Source of the DNA: an uncultured Desulfomicrobium sp.
GTDB lineage: Bacteria > Desulfobacterota > Desulfovibrionia > Desulfovibrionales > Desulfomicrobiaceae
Reading direction: 5' to 3'
DNA length: 64,000 nucleotides
Assembly (NCBI GenBank): GCA_937872685.1
Contig: CALMTS010000437.1
Span: forward strand, 1-64,000
In this document: positions 1 through 8,721 of the stretch, piece by piece
Numbering within the stretch: position 1 is the stretch's first letter
Layout: the number at the start of each line of letters is the position of its first letter
The notes under the pieces: model-generated
What the model saw: only the letters and a program-made list of their open reading frames with translations
What the model was told of the DNA's origin: nothing
The model's database searches: none
Position numbers and translations under genes: made by a program

Positions 1-2542
1 CAGCTTTCCGGCAAGCTCCTCCATAACCGCCATGGCCTGGCCCGAGCTTCGTCCGGGGGCCGGCGCACCCAGAATCTGCATGGCCGGGACGCCGTTATAG
101 CGCTCCAGGCGCGGCGAGCCCGTGGTCCAGTGGGCCGAGGCGAAGCTCGACAGGGGCACCATCTGGCCCGATTTGCCGCGCACGTGCCAGCGACCGATGT
201 CTTCGGGCATCATGCGGAAGGGCGCTTCGCCCTGCATGATGACCTTCTTCACGCGTCCCTTGTCCAGGAAGTCGTTGACGTATGAGCTGCCCCAGGCCGT
301 GGCGATGACGCTCGTCACGTCGGACACGGCAAGGCCGAGGGCGCTGGCCTTGTCCCAGTCGATGTCGATGCGGTATTGCGGCGTGTCCTCCAGGCCGTTG
401 GGTCGGACCATGGCCAGGTCCGGGTGCTGGGCGGCCATGCCCAGGAGCTGGTTGCGCGCGGCCATGAGCTTTTCGTGCCCAAGGCCCGCCCTGTCCTGCA
501 GTTCGAAGTCGAAGCCGGCGGCGTTGCCCAGTTCGAGCACGGCCGGAGGGGCGAAGGCGAAGACCAGCGCGTCACGATACTGCGAGAACGCGGCCATGGC
601 CCGGCCGGCCACGGCCTTGACCTTGAGGTCGGGGGTCTCGCGGACGTCCCAGGGCTTCAGGCGGATGAAGCAGATGGCCGTGTTCTGGCCGCTGCCGCCA
701 AAGCTGAAGCCGGCCACGCCCAGGACGGACTGCACGGCCTTTTCCTCGCGCTGGAGAAAATGGTTTTCGATGCGTTCCAGGACCTCAAGGGTTTTTTCCT
801 GGGTGGTGCCGACAGGCAACTGGGCCTGGACAAAAAGGATGCCCTGGTCTTCGTCGGGCAGGAAAGCCGTGGGCAGCTTCTGGAAGAGGAGGAACATGCC
901 GCCCAGCAGCAGCGCGTACAGCACGAGCGACCGGCCCCAGCGTCTGATCATGTGTCCGACCATGCCCTGATAGCCGGAAGCCATGCGCTCGAAGGCGCGG
1001 TTGAACCAGCCGAAGAAGCCTTTGCGGCCGTGCCCCGCCTTGGCGGGCCGGAGCATGGTCGCGCACAGGGCCGGGGTCAGGACCAGGGCCACGAGCACCG
1101 AGAGGACCATGGCCGAGACCACGGTGATGGAGAACTGCCGGTAGATGACGCCCGTGGAGCCGCCGAAGAAGGCCATGGGCACGAAGACGGCTGACAGGAC
1201 CAGGGCGATGCCGACCAGGGCGCCGGAAATCTGGCTCATGGACAGCTTCGTGGCCTCCTTGGGGGACAGCCCGTCCTCGTGCATGATGCGCTCGACGTTC
1301 TCGACCACGACAATGGCGTCGTCCACCAGCAGGCCGATGGCCAGGACCATGGCGAACATGGTCAGGGTGTTGATGGAATAGCCGAAGGCGGCGAGCACGC
1401 CGAAGGTACCGAGCAGCACGACGGGGACCGCGATGGTCGGGATGAGGGTGGCCCGGAAGTTCTGGAGGAAGAGGAACATGACCAGAAAGACCAGGACCAT
1501 GGCCTCGATCAGGGTGCGGATGACCTCCTCGATGGAGATGCGCACGAAGGGGGTGGTGTCGAAGGGTTCAACGACCTTCATGCCGGCCGGGAAAGTGGGC
1601 TTCACGCTCTCCATGTAGTCCCAGACGGCCTTGACCGTGGTCAGCGCGTTGGCGCCGGTGGCCAGCTTGATGGCCATGGCCGCCGAGGGCTGCCCGTTGA
1701 AGCGGCTGACGACCTGGCTGTTTTCGGGGCCGAGTTCGACCTTGGCCACGTCGCTCAAGCGGACGCTGGACCCGTCGGGGTTGACCCGCAGGAGGATGTC
1801 CCTGAACTGCTCGGGAGTCTGCAGCCGGTCCTGGACGATGACCGTGAAGTTGAGGCGCTGCTCCTGCACCGAGGGCAGGCCGCCCAGCTGCCCCGCCGAC
1901 ACCTGCGCGTTCTGGGCCCTGATGGCCGCGCTGACGTCGGCCGGGGTGAGGCTGTACGTATGCAGCCTGTCGGGGTTGAGCCAGATGCGCATGGAGTGCT
2001 GGGAGCCGAACAGCGTGACTTCGCCGACGCCGTCCACGCGGCTCAGGCCGTCGAGGAGGTTTGCTGCCACGTAGTCGGCCAGCTGGACGTTGGTCATGGA
2101 GCCGTCCTCGGAAACGAAACCGAGCACGGTGAGGAAGTTCTTGGCGGCCTTGGTGACCTGCACGCCCTGGGCCTGCACCTCCTGCGGGAGGAGCGACATG
2201 GCCAGCTGCAGCTTGTTCTGGACCTGGACCTGGGCGATGTCCGGGTTGGTCCCGGCCTTGAAGGTCAGGGTGATGTTGGCCTGCCCGGAGGACTCGCTGG
2301 TGGAGGACATGTAGTCGAGGCCGTCGAGGCCCTTCATCTTCTGTTCGATGACCTGGGTCACCGAATCTTCCAGGGTTTTGGCCGAGGCGCCGGGGTAGGC
2401 TGCGCTGATGGCCACGGACGGCGGCGCGATGGGCGGGTACTGGGCCACGGGCAGGGTGGCGATGGCCAGGACGCCGCCGAGCATGACGGCAATGGCGAGC
2501 ACCCAGGCGAAGACGGGTCTGTTTATGAAGAAATGTGCCATG
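1..2542 (-). CDS. RND efflux transporter permease (AcrB/MexB, HAE1 family), 3' end cut by window edge
   Basis: Open reverse frame from ATG at 2542 ([43 protein letters not shown]...) to the window edge; typical HAE1 N-terminus and [16 protein letters not shown] motif. Missing from the ORF track because there is no stop inside the window. Confidence 0.95.
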
Positions 2543-2678
2543 ATATATCCTTGTTCCTCCTCCGGACCGGAAGGATCAGGCCGTCCCTGCGCAAGGCCTG
2601 CCCGGGGCGGGCTTTGCGCAGGGGGCGTCTCCGGTTGTCCGGAAAGGCGTCGAAGCTGGTGGGGAATCCTTGAAGGGC

Positions 2679-3830
2679 CTACATCGTGTCCTTGGCGACG
2701 CGGACCTGCATGCCTGGTCTGGCCTTCTGCAGTCCTTCAACGACCACGCGGTCGCCGGCGGACAGGCCCTGGCGCACGATCCAGTCGCCGCCGACGGCCT
2801 GGGCCAGTTCGAGCTTGCGCAGGGCCAGCGTGTCCTGCCCGTCCACGATCAGGGCCTGGGCCTCGCCATGGGCGTTGCGGGTCACGGCTTGCTGCGGGAT
2901 GAGCAGAGCCTGTGCCAGGACGCCTTCCTCGATCACTGCGCGGACGTACATGCCGGGGAGCAGTTCCCGGTTGGGGTTGGGAAAGACGGCCCGCAGGGTC
3001 ACGGCGCCGGTGCTCTGGTCCACGCTGGCCTCTGCCAACTGCAGGGTTCCCGTCTGGGCGTAGGTGCTGCCGTCTTCGAGGATGAGCCGAACCCTGGTTC
3101 CGGCTTCGCCCGCCGACTGCATGGTGCCGTTGGCCAGGGCGCGTTTGAGGCGCAGGAGTTCCATGTTGGACTGGGTCAGGTCCACGTAGATGGGGTCGAG
3201 TTGCTGCACTGTGGCCATGGCAGTGGCCTGGTTGGCCGTGACCAGAGCGCCGGGGGTGATGGAAGAGCGGCCGATGCGGCCGTCGATGGGGGCCGAGACC
3301 CTGGTGCGCTCCAGGTCGATGCGGGCCGCTTCAAGCTCTGCCTGGGCCGAGGCCACGTTGGCCTGGGCAAGGGCGAATGCCGCCTGGGCTTCGTCATGGT
3401 CCTGCTGGCTGACGGCCTTGGAGCGGATCAGGTCGGCGAAACGCCGGGCCTTGAGGCGGGCCGGTTCGAGTTCGGCCTTGGCCGAGGCCACGGCAGCCCT
3501 GGCCCTGGCCACGGCAACTTCGTAGCTGGCCGGGTCGATCTGGTAGAGGAGCTGGCCTGCCTTGACCTCGGCGCCTTCGGTGAAGGCCCGCTTCTGGATT
3601 ATCCCGCCGACCTGCGGACGGATTTCGGCAACCTGATAGACGGCGGTGCGCCCGGGCAGTTCGGAGGTCAGGGTCACGGATTTTTCCTGCATCGTCACGA
3701 CGGCCACTTCCGGTGCGGGCGCGGCCTTCGCCTGCGCGGGCTGGTTGGCCTGGGACGGTTTGTTGTCCCAGGCAAGATAGCCAAGGCCGACAGCGACCAC
3801 GACGATAAAGGGGATGAGCATTTTTTTCAT
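2679..3830 (-). CDS. RND efflux periplasmic adaptor (AcrA/MexA family)
   Basis: 383 aa; [47 protein letters not shown] biotinyl-lipoyl-like adaptor motif; directly upstream of the permease gene. Confidence 0.95.
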   Translation of the reverse strand: MKKMLIPFIVVVAVGLGYLAWDNKPSQANQPAQAKAAPAPEVAVVTMQEKSVTLTSELPGRTAVYQVAEIRPQVGGIIQKRAFTEGAEVKAGQLLYQIDPASYEVAVARARAAVASAKAELEPARLKARRFADLIRSKAVSQQDHDEAQAAFALAQANVASAQAELEAARIDLERTRVSAPIDGRIGRSSITPGALVTANQATAMATVQQLDPIYVDLTQSNMELLRLKRALANGTMQSAGEAGTRVRLILEDGSTYAQTGTLQLAEASVDQSTGAVTLRAVFPNPNRELLPGMYVRAVIEEGVLAQALLIPQQAVTRNAHGEAQALIVDGQDTLALRKLELAQAVGGDWIVRQGLSAGDRVVVEGLQKARPGMQVRVAKDTM

Positions 3831-3862
3831 GTGTGCCTTCCTGAAATTCGGTTGAGACGTAT

Positions 3863-3878
3863 GTGAACGAGTGTTAAC
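3863..3878. promoter_or_regulatory. Candidate TetR operator (tetR-acrA intergenic)
   Basis: gtgaacgagtgttaac; 14/16 identical to the reverse complement of the site at 4503-4518. Confidence 0.6.
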
Positions 3879-3895
3879 TTCGCGGGTAAAAAAAA

Positions 3896-4492
3896 TTACG
3901 GGGCCACGGCCTTCTGGAACATTCGCCAGTTGGCCTCGGCCTGGGTCTTGGGATCGATCATGTCGCCGCGCCTGCTGTACAGGATGGCGATGGTCAGGAA
4001 CTGACCCAGGAACTGCACGAAGATTTCGTCGGCATCGATATCGTCGCGGATCTCCCCGGCGGTCTGGCCCTGCCGGATGATCCCGGCCACCTCGGACTGG
4101 TGCCGCTGATGGTTCTGCAGCAGCCGCTCCCGAAGATGGGTCTCGTCACTCCACAGCGCATCCGAGAGCACGAGGTTGGGCAGCGCCCGGTAGCGCTCGA
4201 TCACGCTGATGTGCAGGTCGTAGCAGCGGCGCAGCTTGGTCAGTGCGGGGCCCGGTTCCTTGAGGGCCTGACGGATTCCTTCGGTCTTGACGTCGTCGAG
4301 CAGGTCCAGGACGCTGGCCAGTATGTCGGCTTTGCCGCCCGGAAAATGCCTGTACAGGGCCGGCGCGGTCACGCCCACGGCGCGGGCAACGTTGCGCGCG
4401 GTGAGAGCCCCGACACCCTGGTCGGCAACCAGCGCGAGGGCTGCTTCGGCGATCTGTTCGCGACGGATTATGGTGGTGAGCCTCTTTGCCAT
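3896..4492 (-). CDS. TetR/AcrR family transcriptional regulator
   Basis: 198 aa; N-terminal HTH IAEAALALVADQGVGALTARNVARAVGVTAPALYRHFPGGKADIL. Confidence 0.93.
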   Translation of the reverse strand: MAKRLTTIIRREQIAEAALALVADQGVGALTARNVARAVGVTAPALYRHFPGGKADILASVLDLLDDVKTEGIRQALKEPGPALTKLRRCYDLHISVIERYRALPNLVLSDALWSDETHLRERLLQNHQRHQSEVAGIIRQGQTAGEIRDDIDADEIFVQFLGQFLTIAILYSRRGDMIDPKTQAEANWRMFQKAVAP

Positions 4493-4502
4493 GGGGGGGC
4501 TA

Positions 4503-4518
4503 GTTAACGATCGTTCAC
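4503..4518. promoter_or_regulatory. Candidate TetR operator upstream of tetR
   Basis: gttaacgatcgttcac, imperfect palindrome just upstream of the tetR start. Confidence 0.6.
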
Positions 4519-4743
4519 TTTGTCGTCAAGAGGGAAAAAACGTGTTTTGTTTTTCCGTGAAAAAAGGCATCAAATGCTGTTTTACAGGATCACCGCGGAA
4601 TGGCTCCTCGTCGGGGGCCCACATATTTCGATGCAAAGTCAGGATGTTGAAATTTTTTTCTTGCCATGTGGGCACGAATCCTTTAGTTTCTTTTTGAGAA
4701 TAATTCCTGATAATAAATAACTACTTCAACAAGGAGAATTTCG

Positions 4744-5238
4744 ATGAGCAAGACGACCGACAACCTGAAGGAAGCATTCGCCGGGGAATCCCAGGCCAAC
4801 CGCAAATACCTCGCTTTCGCCAGAAAGGCCGACGAGGAAGGGCTGCCCCAGGTTGCCAAGCTGTTCCGCGCCGCGGCGGAAGCCGAGACGATCCACGCTC
4901 ATGCCCATCTGCGCCTGCTGAAGGGCATCGGCTCCACCGCCGAGAACCTGAAAGAGGCCGTTGCGGGAGAAACTCATGAGTTCAAATCCATGTATCCGGC
5001 CATGATCGCCGACGCCCAGGCCGAAGGCGAGAAGGCGGCCGAGCGCTATTTCGGTTTCGCCAACCAGGCCGAGGAGTGCCATGCCAACCTGTACTCCAAG
5101 GCCGCCGAGAAGATGGGCGAACTGGAGAGCGTGGACTACTACGTTTGCAGCGTCTGCGGTCACATCCATGAGGGCCAGCCCACGGACAAATGCCCGATCT
5201 GCGGCGCGGCGCCCAAGGCTTACAACGTCGTGGCCTAG
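4744..5238 (+). CDS. rbr: Rubrerythrin
   Basis: 164 aa; ferritin-like N-terminus plus C-terminal rubredoxin-like CSVCGHIHEGQPTDKCPICGA. Confidence 0.95.
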   Translation: MSKTTDNLKEAFAGESQANRKYLAFARKADEEGLPQVAKLFRAAAEAETIHAHAHLRLLKGIGSTAENLKEAVAGETHEFKSMYPAMIADAQAEGEKAAERYFGFANQAEECHANLYSKAAEKMGELESVDYYVCSVCGHIHEGQPTDKCPICGAAPKAYNVVA

Positions 5239-5267
5239 CTCCGCGGCGTCTCCGGGCGCTCAGCGTG

Positions 5268-5301
5268 AAAGCCGCATTTCCTTCCCGGAGTGCGGCTTTT
5301 T
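5268..5301 (+). terminator. Rho-independent terminator after rubrerythrin
   Basis: aaagccgca...tgcggcttttt hairpin with T tract. Confidence 0.75.
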
Positions 5302-5364
5302 CATTTTCGGGCTTGCGGGGGATTGGAAGAACCCTATCTGAAGACACGGGCATGGAGGTGAACC

Positions 5365-5559
5365 ATGAAGATCGCCGTGGAAATCACGATATTCGGGCAC
5401 AGGTTCACCGAGGTTGTGGATTATCCGGGCACTCCCGGTTCACAGGCCGAGGTGATCCGCTGGCTCATGAGCCAAACCGAATTCAGGTGGGTCGATTATG
5501 AGCATTCCCGCAAAGAGGACAAGCTGCTCTTTCATCTGGATGAGGGAGTTTCGCATTGA
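5365..5559 (+). CDS. Small hypothetical protein (64 aa)
   Basis: ORF MKIAVEITIFGHRFTEVVDYPG... preceded by ggaggtgaacc ribosome-binding site. Confidence 0.6.
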   Translation: MKIAVEITIFGHRFTEVVDYPGTPGSQAEVIRWLMSQTEFRWVDYEHSRKEDKLLFHLDEGVSH

Positions 5560-5618
5560 GGCACCACGTACGTGGAACATGGGCAACGCGCGGGGCTTTG
5601 AGCGGGGCGCAAGAAAAA

Positions 5619-5640
5619 GGCCGCGCATCGCTGCGCGGCC
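5619..5640 (-). terminator. Terminator downstream of DEAD-box helicase
   Basis: ggccgcgc-atcgct-gcgcggcc; T5 tract when read on the minus strand. Confidence 0.7.
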
Positions 5641-5646
5641 TTTGCC

Positions 5647-7242
5647 TTATTTTCTGACCGGCGGGGGGGTCGGCCGGCCCTTGGCCTTGGTGAAGACCAG
5701 GCCTCCGTCCTTGCCCTTGCGGTTGAACATGGAGAGCACCTTTTCGGCTTCCTGGAAAGGCAGGGAGACGAAGGCGAAGGTTTCCATGATCTGGATGTCC
5801 CAGACCTTGCGCGACGGAATCTGGCAGTTCTCGTCCAGGAAGGTCAGCAGGCGCTTGGGGGTGAGCCCGTCCTTTCTGCCCTGGGTGACGAAGAGGCGGG
5901 TCTTGCCTTTCTTGTCGACCACGAAAGCGTCCGCGATCTCGCGATAGTTGGAGGCGTCGAGCTCTTCCTGGAACATGTACTGCAACAGGGCGGCCAGGGT
6001 TTCGCGCGGCTTGCTCTGTTCCAGCAGTTCCTGGGCCATGCCCAGGAATTCCAGTTCGGGTTCCGTGGCCACGATGACCCCGAGCTCGGCCCGGATGCGC
6101 TCCTTCTTCATCTGGATGACGTCGCTGACCTTGGGCAGGCGCGCCTTGCGGATGTCCGTCTTGGCCTGCTTGCTGATGAACTGCAGGCGCCGGTACTCCG
6201 AGGGCGTGATGAAGGTGATGGCGATGCCCTGCTTGCCGGCCCGGCCCGTGCGGCCCACGCGGTGCACGTAGGCTTCGGGGTCGTGGGGCAGGTCGAAATT
6301 GATGACGTGGGTCAGGTCGTGCACGTCGATGCCGCGAGCGGCCACGTCCGTGGCCACCAGGATGCGGACCAGGCGCTTCTTGAACTTGACCAGGATTTTT
6401 TCGCGCAGGCTCTGGGACATGTCGCCGTGCAGGGTGTCCGCGTCATAGCCGCGCTCCATGAGGCGCTGGGACACCGCGTCGGCGTCAACCTTGGTGCGGG
6501 TGAAGACCAACCCGTAGAAATCCTCTTCCATGTCGATGATGCGGCACAGCGCCTCGAACTTGTCGGAGGCGGCAACTTCGAAGTAGATTTGGTCGGTCTG
6601 GGTGGCGGTCAGCTGCTCGGACATGGCGCGGATGACCTGGTAGTCGCCCATGTATTTTTTGGCGATGCGCAGGATTTCCGGGGGCATGGTGGCGGAAAAG
6701 AGCATGGTCCGTTTTTCGGTGGCCGTCTGCTCCATGATTTCGAGGACGTCGTCGAGGAAGCCCATGTTCAGCATTTCGTCGGCTTCGTCCAGGATCATGA
6801 AGCGGATGGAGGAGAGGCTGAGGCTGCCCCGGCGCAGGTGATCGAGAACGCGTCCCGGGGTTCCGACGACAATGGACACGCCCTTTCTGAGGTTCCTGAG
6901 CTGGATATCCATGGACTGCCCGCCGTAGATGGGGGCTACGCTGATGGTCCGCCCGCCGCGCAGGGAGTTGATTTCCTCGGCCACCTGGATGGCCAGTTCG
7001 CGGGTGGGCGCCAGCACCAGGGCCTGCACGGTGCGCACGTTCGGGTCCAGGAGTTCCAGCAGGGGCAGGCCGAAGGCCGCGGTCTTGCCGGTGCCCGTCT
7101 GGGCCTGGGCCACGATGTCGGACTCACCGGCCAGGACGGCCGGGATGGTTTTGATCTGGATGGGGGTCGGCTCCTCGAAACCCTTGCGGGAAAGAGCCTG
7201 GATGGTCAGGTCGGAAAGACCCAATTCGGTAAAGGTCGTCAT
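5647..7242 (-). CDS. DEAD/DEAH-box ATP-dependent RNA helicase with C-terminal DbpA/CsdA-like RNA-binding domain
   Basis: AQTGTGKTAAF, DEADEML, SATMP, HRVGRTGRAG motifs; likely start is MTTFTELGLSDL, internal to the longer track ORF. Confidence 0.93.
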   Translation of the reverse strand: MTTFTELGLSDLTIQALSRKGFEEPTPIQIKTIPAVLAGESDIVAQAQTGTGKTAAFGLPLLELLDPNVRTVQALVLAPTRELAIQVAEEINSLRGGRTISVAPIYGGQSMDIQLRNLRKGVSIVVGTPGRVLDHLRRGSLSLSSIRFMILDEADEMLNMGFLDDVLEIMEQTATEKRTMLFSATMPPEILRIAKKYMGDYQVIRAMSEQLTATQTDQIYFEVAASDKFEALCRIIDMEEDFYGLVFTRTKVDADAVSQRLMERGYDADTLHGDMSQSLREKILVKFKKRLVRILVATDVAARGIDVHDLTHVINFDLPHDPEAYVHRVGRTGRAGKQGIAITFITPSEYRRLQFISKQAKTDIRKARLPKVSDVIQMKKERIRAELGVIVATEPELEFLGMAQELLEQSKPRETLAALLQYMFQEELDASNYREIADAFVVDKKGKTRLFVTQGRKDGLTPKRLLTFLDENCQIPSRKVWDIQIMETFAFVSLPFQEAEKVLSMFNRKGKDGGLVFTKAKGRPTPPPVRK

Positions 7243-7461
7243 GGTAATACCTTGCGGGCGCATGGCCACGCGGTCAAAAGTGCCCGGCTCTGGAACCGGG
7301 CCTGCACCATGAGACCGACTGTCCAAGACGGGGAAAACGCATTTCGCAAACGTGTGGAACCGGATCTGGAAGCTGACGCTCAAGAAGGTCGTGCGGAAAG
7401 GGGGGCTCCCCCCTCGAAGAAATGCTCGGGGTTAATAGGTGACTCTTGAATGATTAGCAAG

Positions 7462-7496
7462 AAAAAAAAGCGGGACGGGAAGAATCCCGGCCCGCC
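7462..7496 (-). terminator. Terminator downstream of the TrmO-aldolase fusion gene
   Basis: Minus strand reads GCGGGCCGGGATTCTTCCCGTCCCGCTTTTTTTT. Confidence 0.8.
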
Positions 7497-7524
7497 AAGG
7501 TCTGGCGTAAGAAGGCAAGGGCGC

Positions 7525-8499
7525 TCAAAGGGTCAGCGCGATCCCGGCGAGGCTCTCCAGTTCTTCCGACAGGCCCAGGGCCTGGGTCATGGTTTCACCC
7601 AGGCAGACCAGGCCGTGGTTGTTCATGAATACGGCCTGGAAGTCGCGCGCGGCGATTCCAGCCTCCTGGCCGAGTTGCGGGGTGCCCGGCTCCCGGGCCT
7701 CAATGCGCGTGAGCCTGGCCGCGAAGACTCGCCCTTCGAAAAGCGGCAGGTCCAGGAGCGGCCCCTCGCCGCGCAGGGACAGGGCGATAAGTTTTGGGGG
7801 GTGGGTGTGCACAATGGCCCGCGCATCGGGCCGGTTGCGGTAGATTTCGAGGTGGACGGCCAATTCCGACGAGGCCCGTATGGCGGACATGGGCTCGCCG
7901 GTGTGCAGGTCCACCACGGCCAGATCCCGGGGGGTGAGGTGCCCCTTGGCGCTGCCCGATGCCGTGATGACGACGCGGTTGCCCTGGCGCATGCTGATGT
8001 TGCCGTTGAACCCGGCGAAAAGCCCGCGCAGCCAGCCGTCGCGGCCGGCCTCAAGGATGGCGCGGCCGGTGTCCGGGTTGACCAGGGCCGGGAATTCCTC
8101 GTTTCCCGGGGCGGGGCCGTTGTCGGGCTTGATGTCGATGACGGGCGTCCCGTCGATGACCTCCAGGGGGTGTACCTGCAGGCTCAGGCCGTCGCGCCCG
8201 ACGATACGCACCGGGTGCAGGCCGATGGGCGTCGGCCGGTCGGGCGACCGGGTGGAGAAGATGCCGCGCATGGGCAGGGCCCGGTTGCCTTTGGGGTGGC
8301 AGCGCAGGGTGTCCTGGTCGCCCTGGTGCATCCAGGTCAGGACCAGGATACTGTCACCGACCTGCAGATCCGTGGCCGCGGGTTCGAACCGCGGGTCCAG
8401 TTCTATCCTGACTGGCGGCAGGCTTTCCTCCCCGGATTTCGGGCATTGGTCGCGCGTGGCCAGATGGGAGCGAACTGTGCCGATGATGCGTGGATGCAT
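7525..8499 (-). CDS. TrmO-like (TsaA/YaeB) domain fused to class II aldolase/adducin domain
   Basis: N-terminus with MRGIFSTRSPDRPTPIGLHPVRIV (TrmO-like RPxPIGL signature); C-terminus with GNISMRQGNRVVITASG, IVHTHPPKL and FMNNHGLVCLG (class II aldolase). Confidence 0.88.
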   Translation of the reverse strand: MHPRIIGTVRSHLATRDQCPKSGEESLPPVRIELDPRFEPAATDLQVGDSILVLTWMHQGDQDTLRCHPKGNRALPMRGIFSTRSPDRPTPIGLHPVRIVGRDGLSLQVHPLEVIDGTPVIDIKPDNGPAPGNEEFPALVNPDTGRAILEAGRDGWLRGLFAGFNGNISMRQGNRVVITASGSAKGHLTPRDLAVVDLHTGEPMSAIRASSELAVHLEIYRNRPDARAIVHTHPPKLIALSLRGEGPLLDLPLFEGRVFAARLTRIEAREPGTPQLGQEAGIAARDFQAVFMNNHGLVCLGETMTQALGLSEELESLAGIALTL

Positions 8500-8721
8500 G
8501 GGACCTCCATGATGGGTAATGAACCATCAAACCCCACCGGGACCGCGGCGTCAAGGCGGGCGGCTCAGGGAATGCGGATTTCAGGGGCGCACGGTGTTTG
8601 TCGTGTCCGGGGCTTTGATTCCGACGCGTTCTGTGCGAAGAATTGATCCTTGCCGGAACGTTGCGCCTTTCATGACGCCGGCGCGCAGAGACGGCGTTTC
8701 CGGACGGAACATAACCGGAGG

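Noticed and set aside
1279-2673. Long plus-strand ORF (464 aa)
   Set aside because: Antisense to the RND permease; His/Gly/Asp-rich low-quality translation typical of GC-rich shadow frames.
8375-8400. tRNA T-arm-like palindrome gcgggttcgaaccgcgg
   Set aside because: Lies inside the TrmO-aldolase coding sequence; no acceptor, D or anticodon arms could be built around it.
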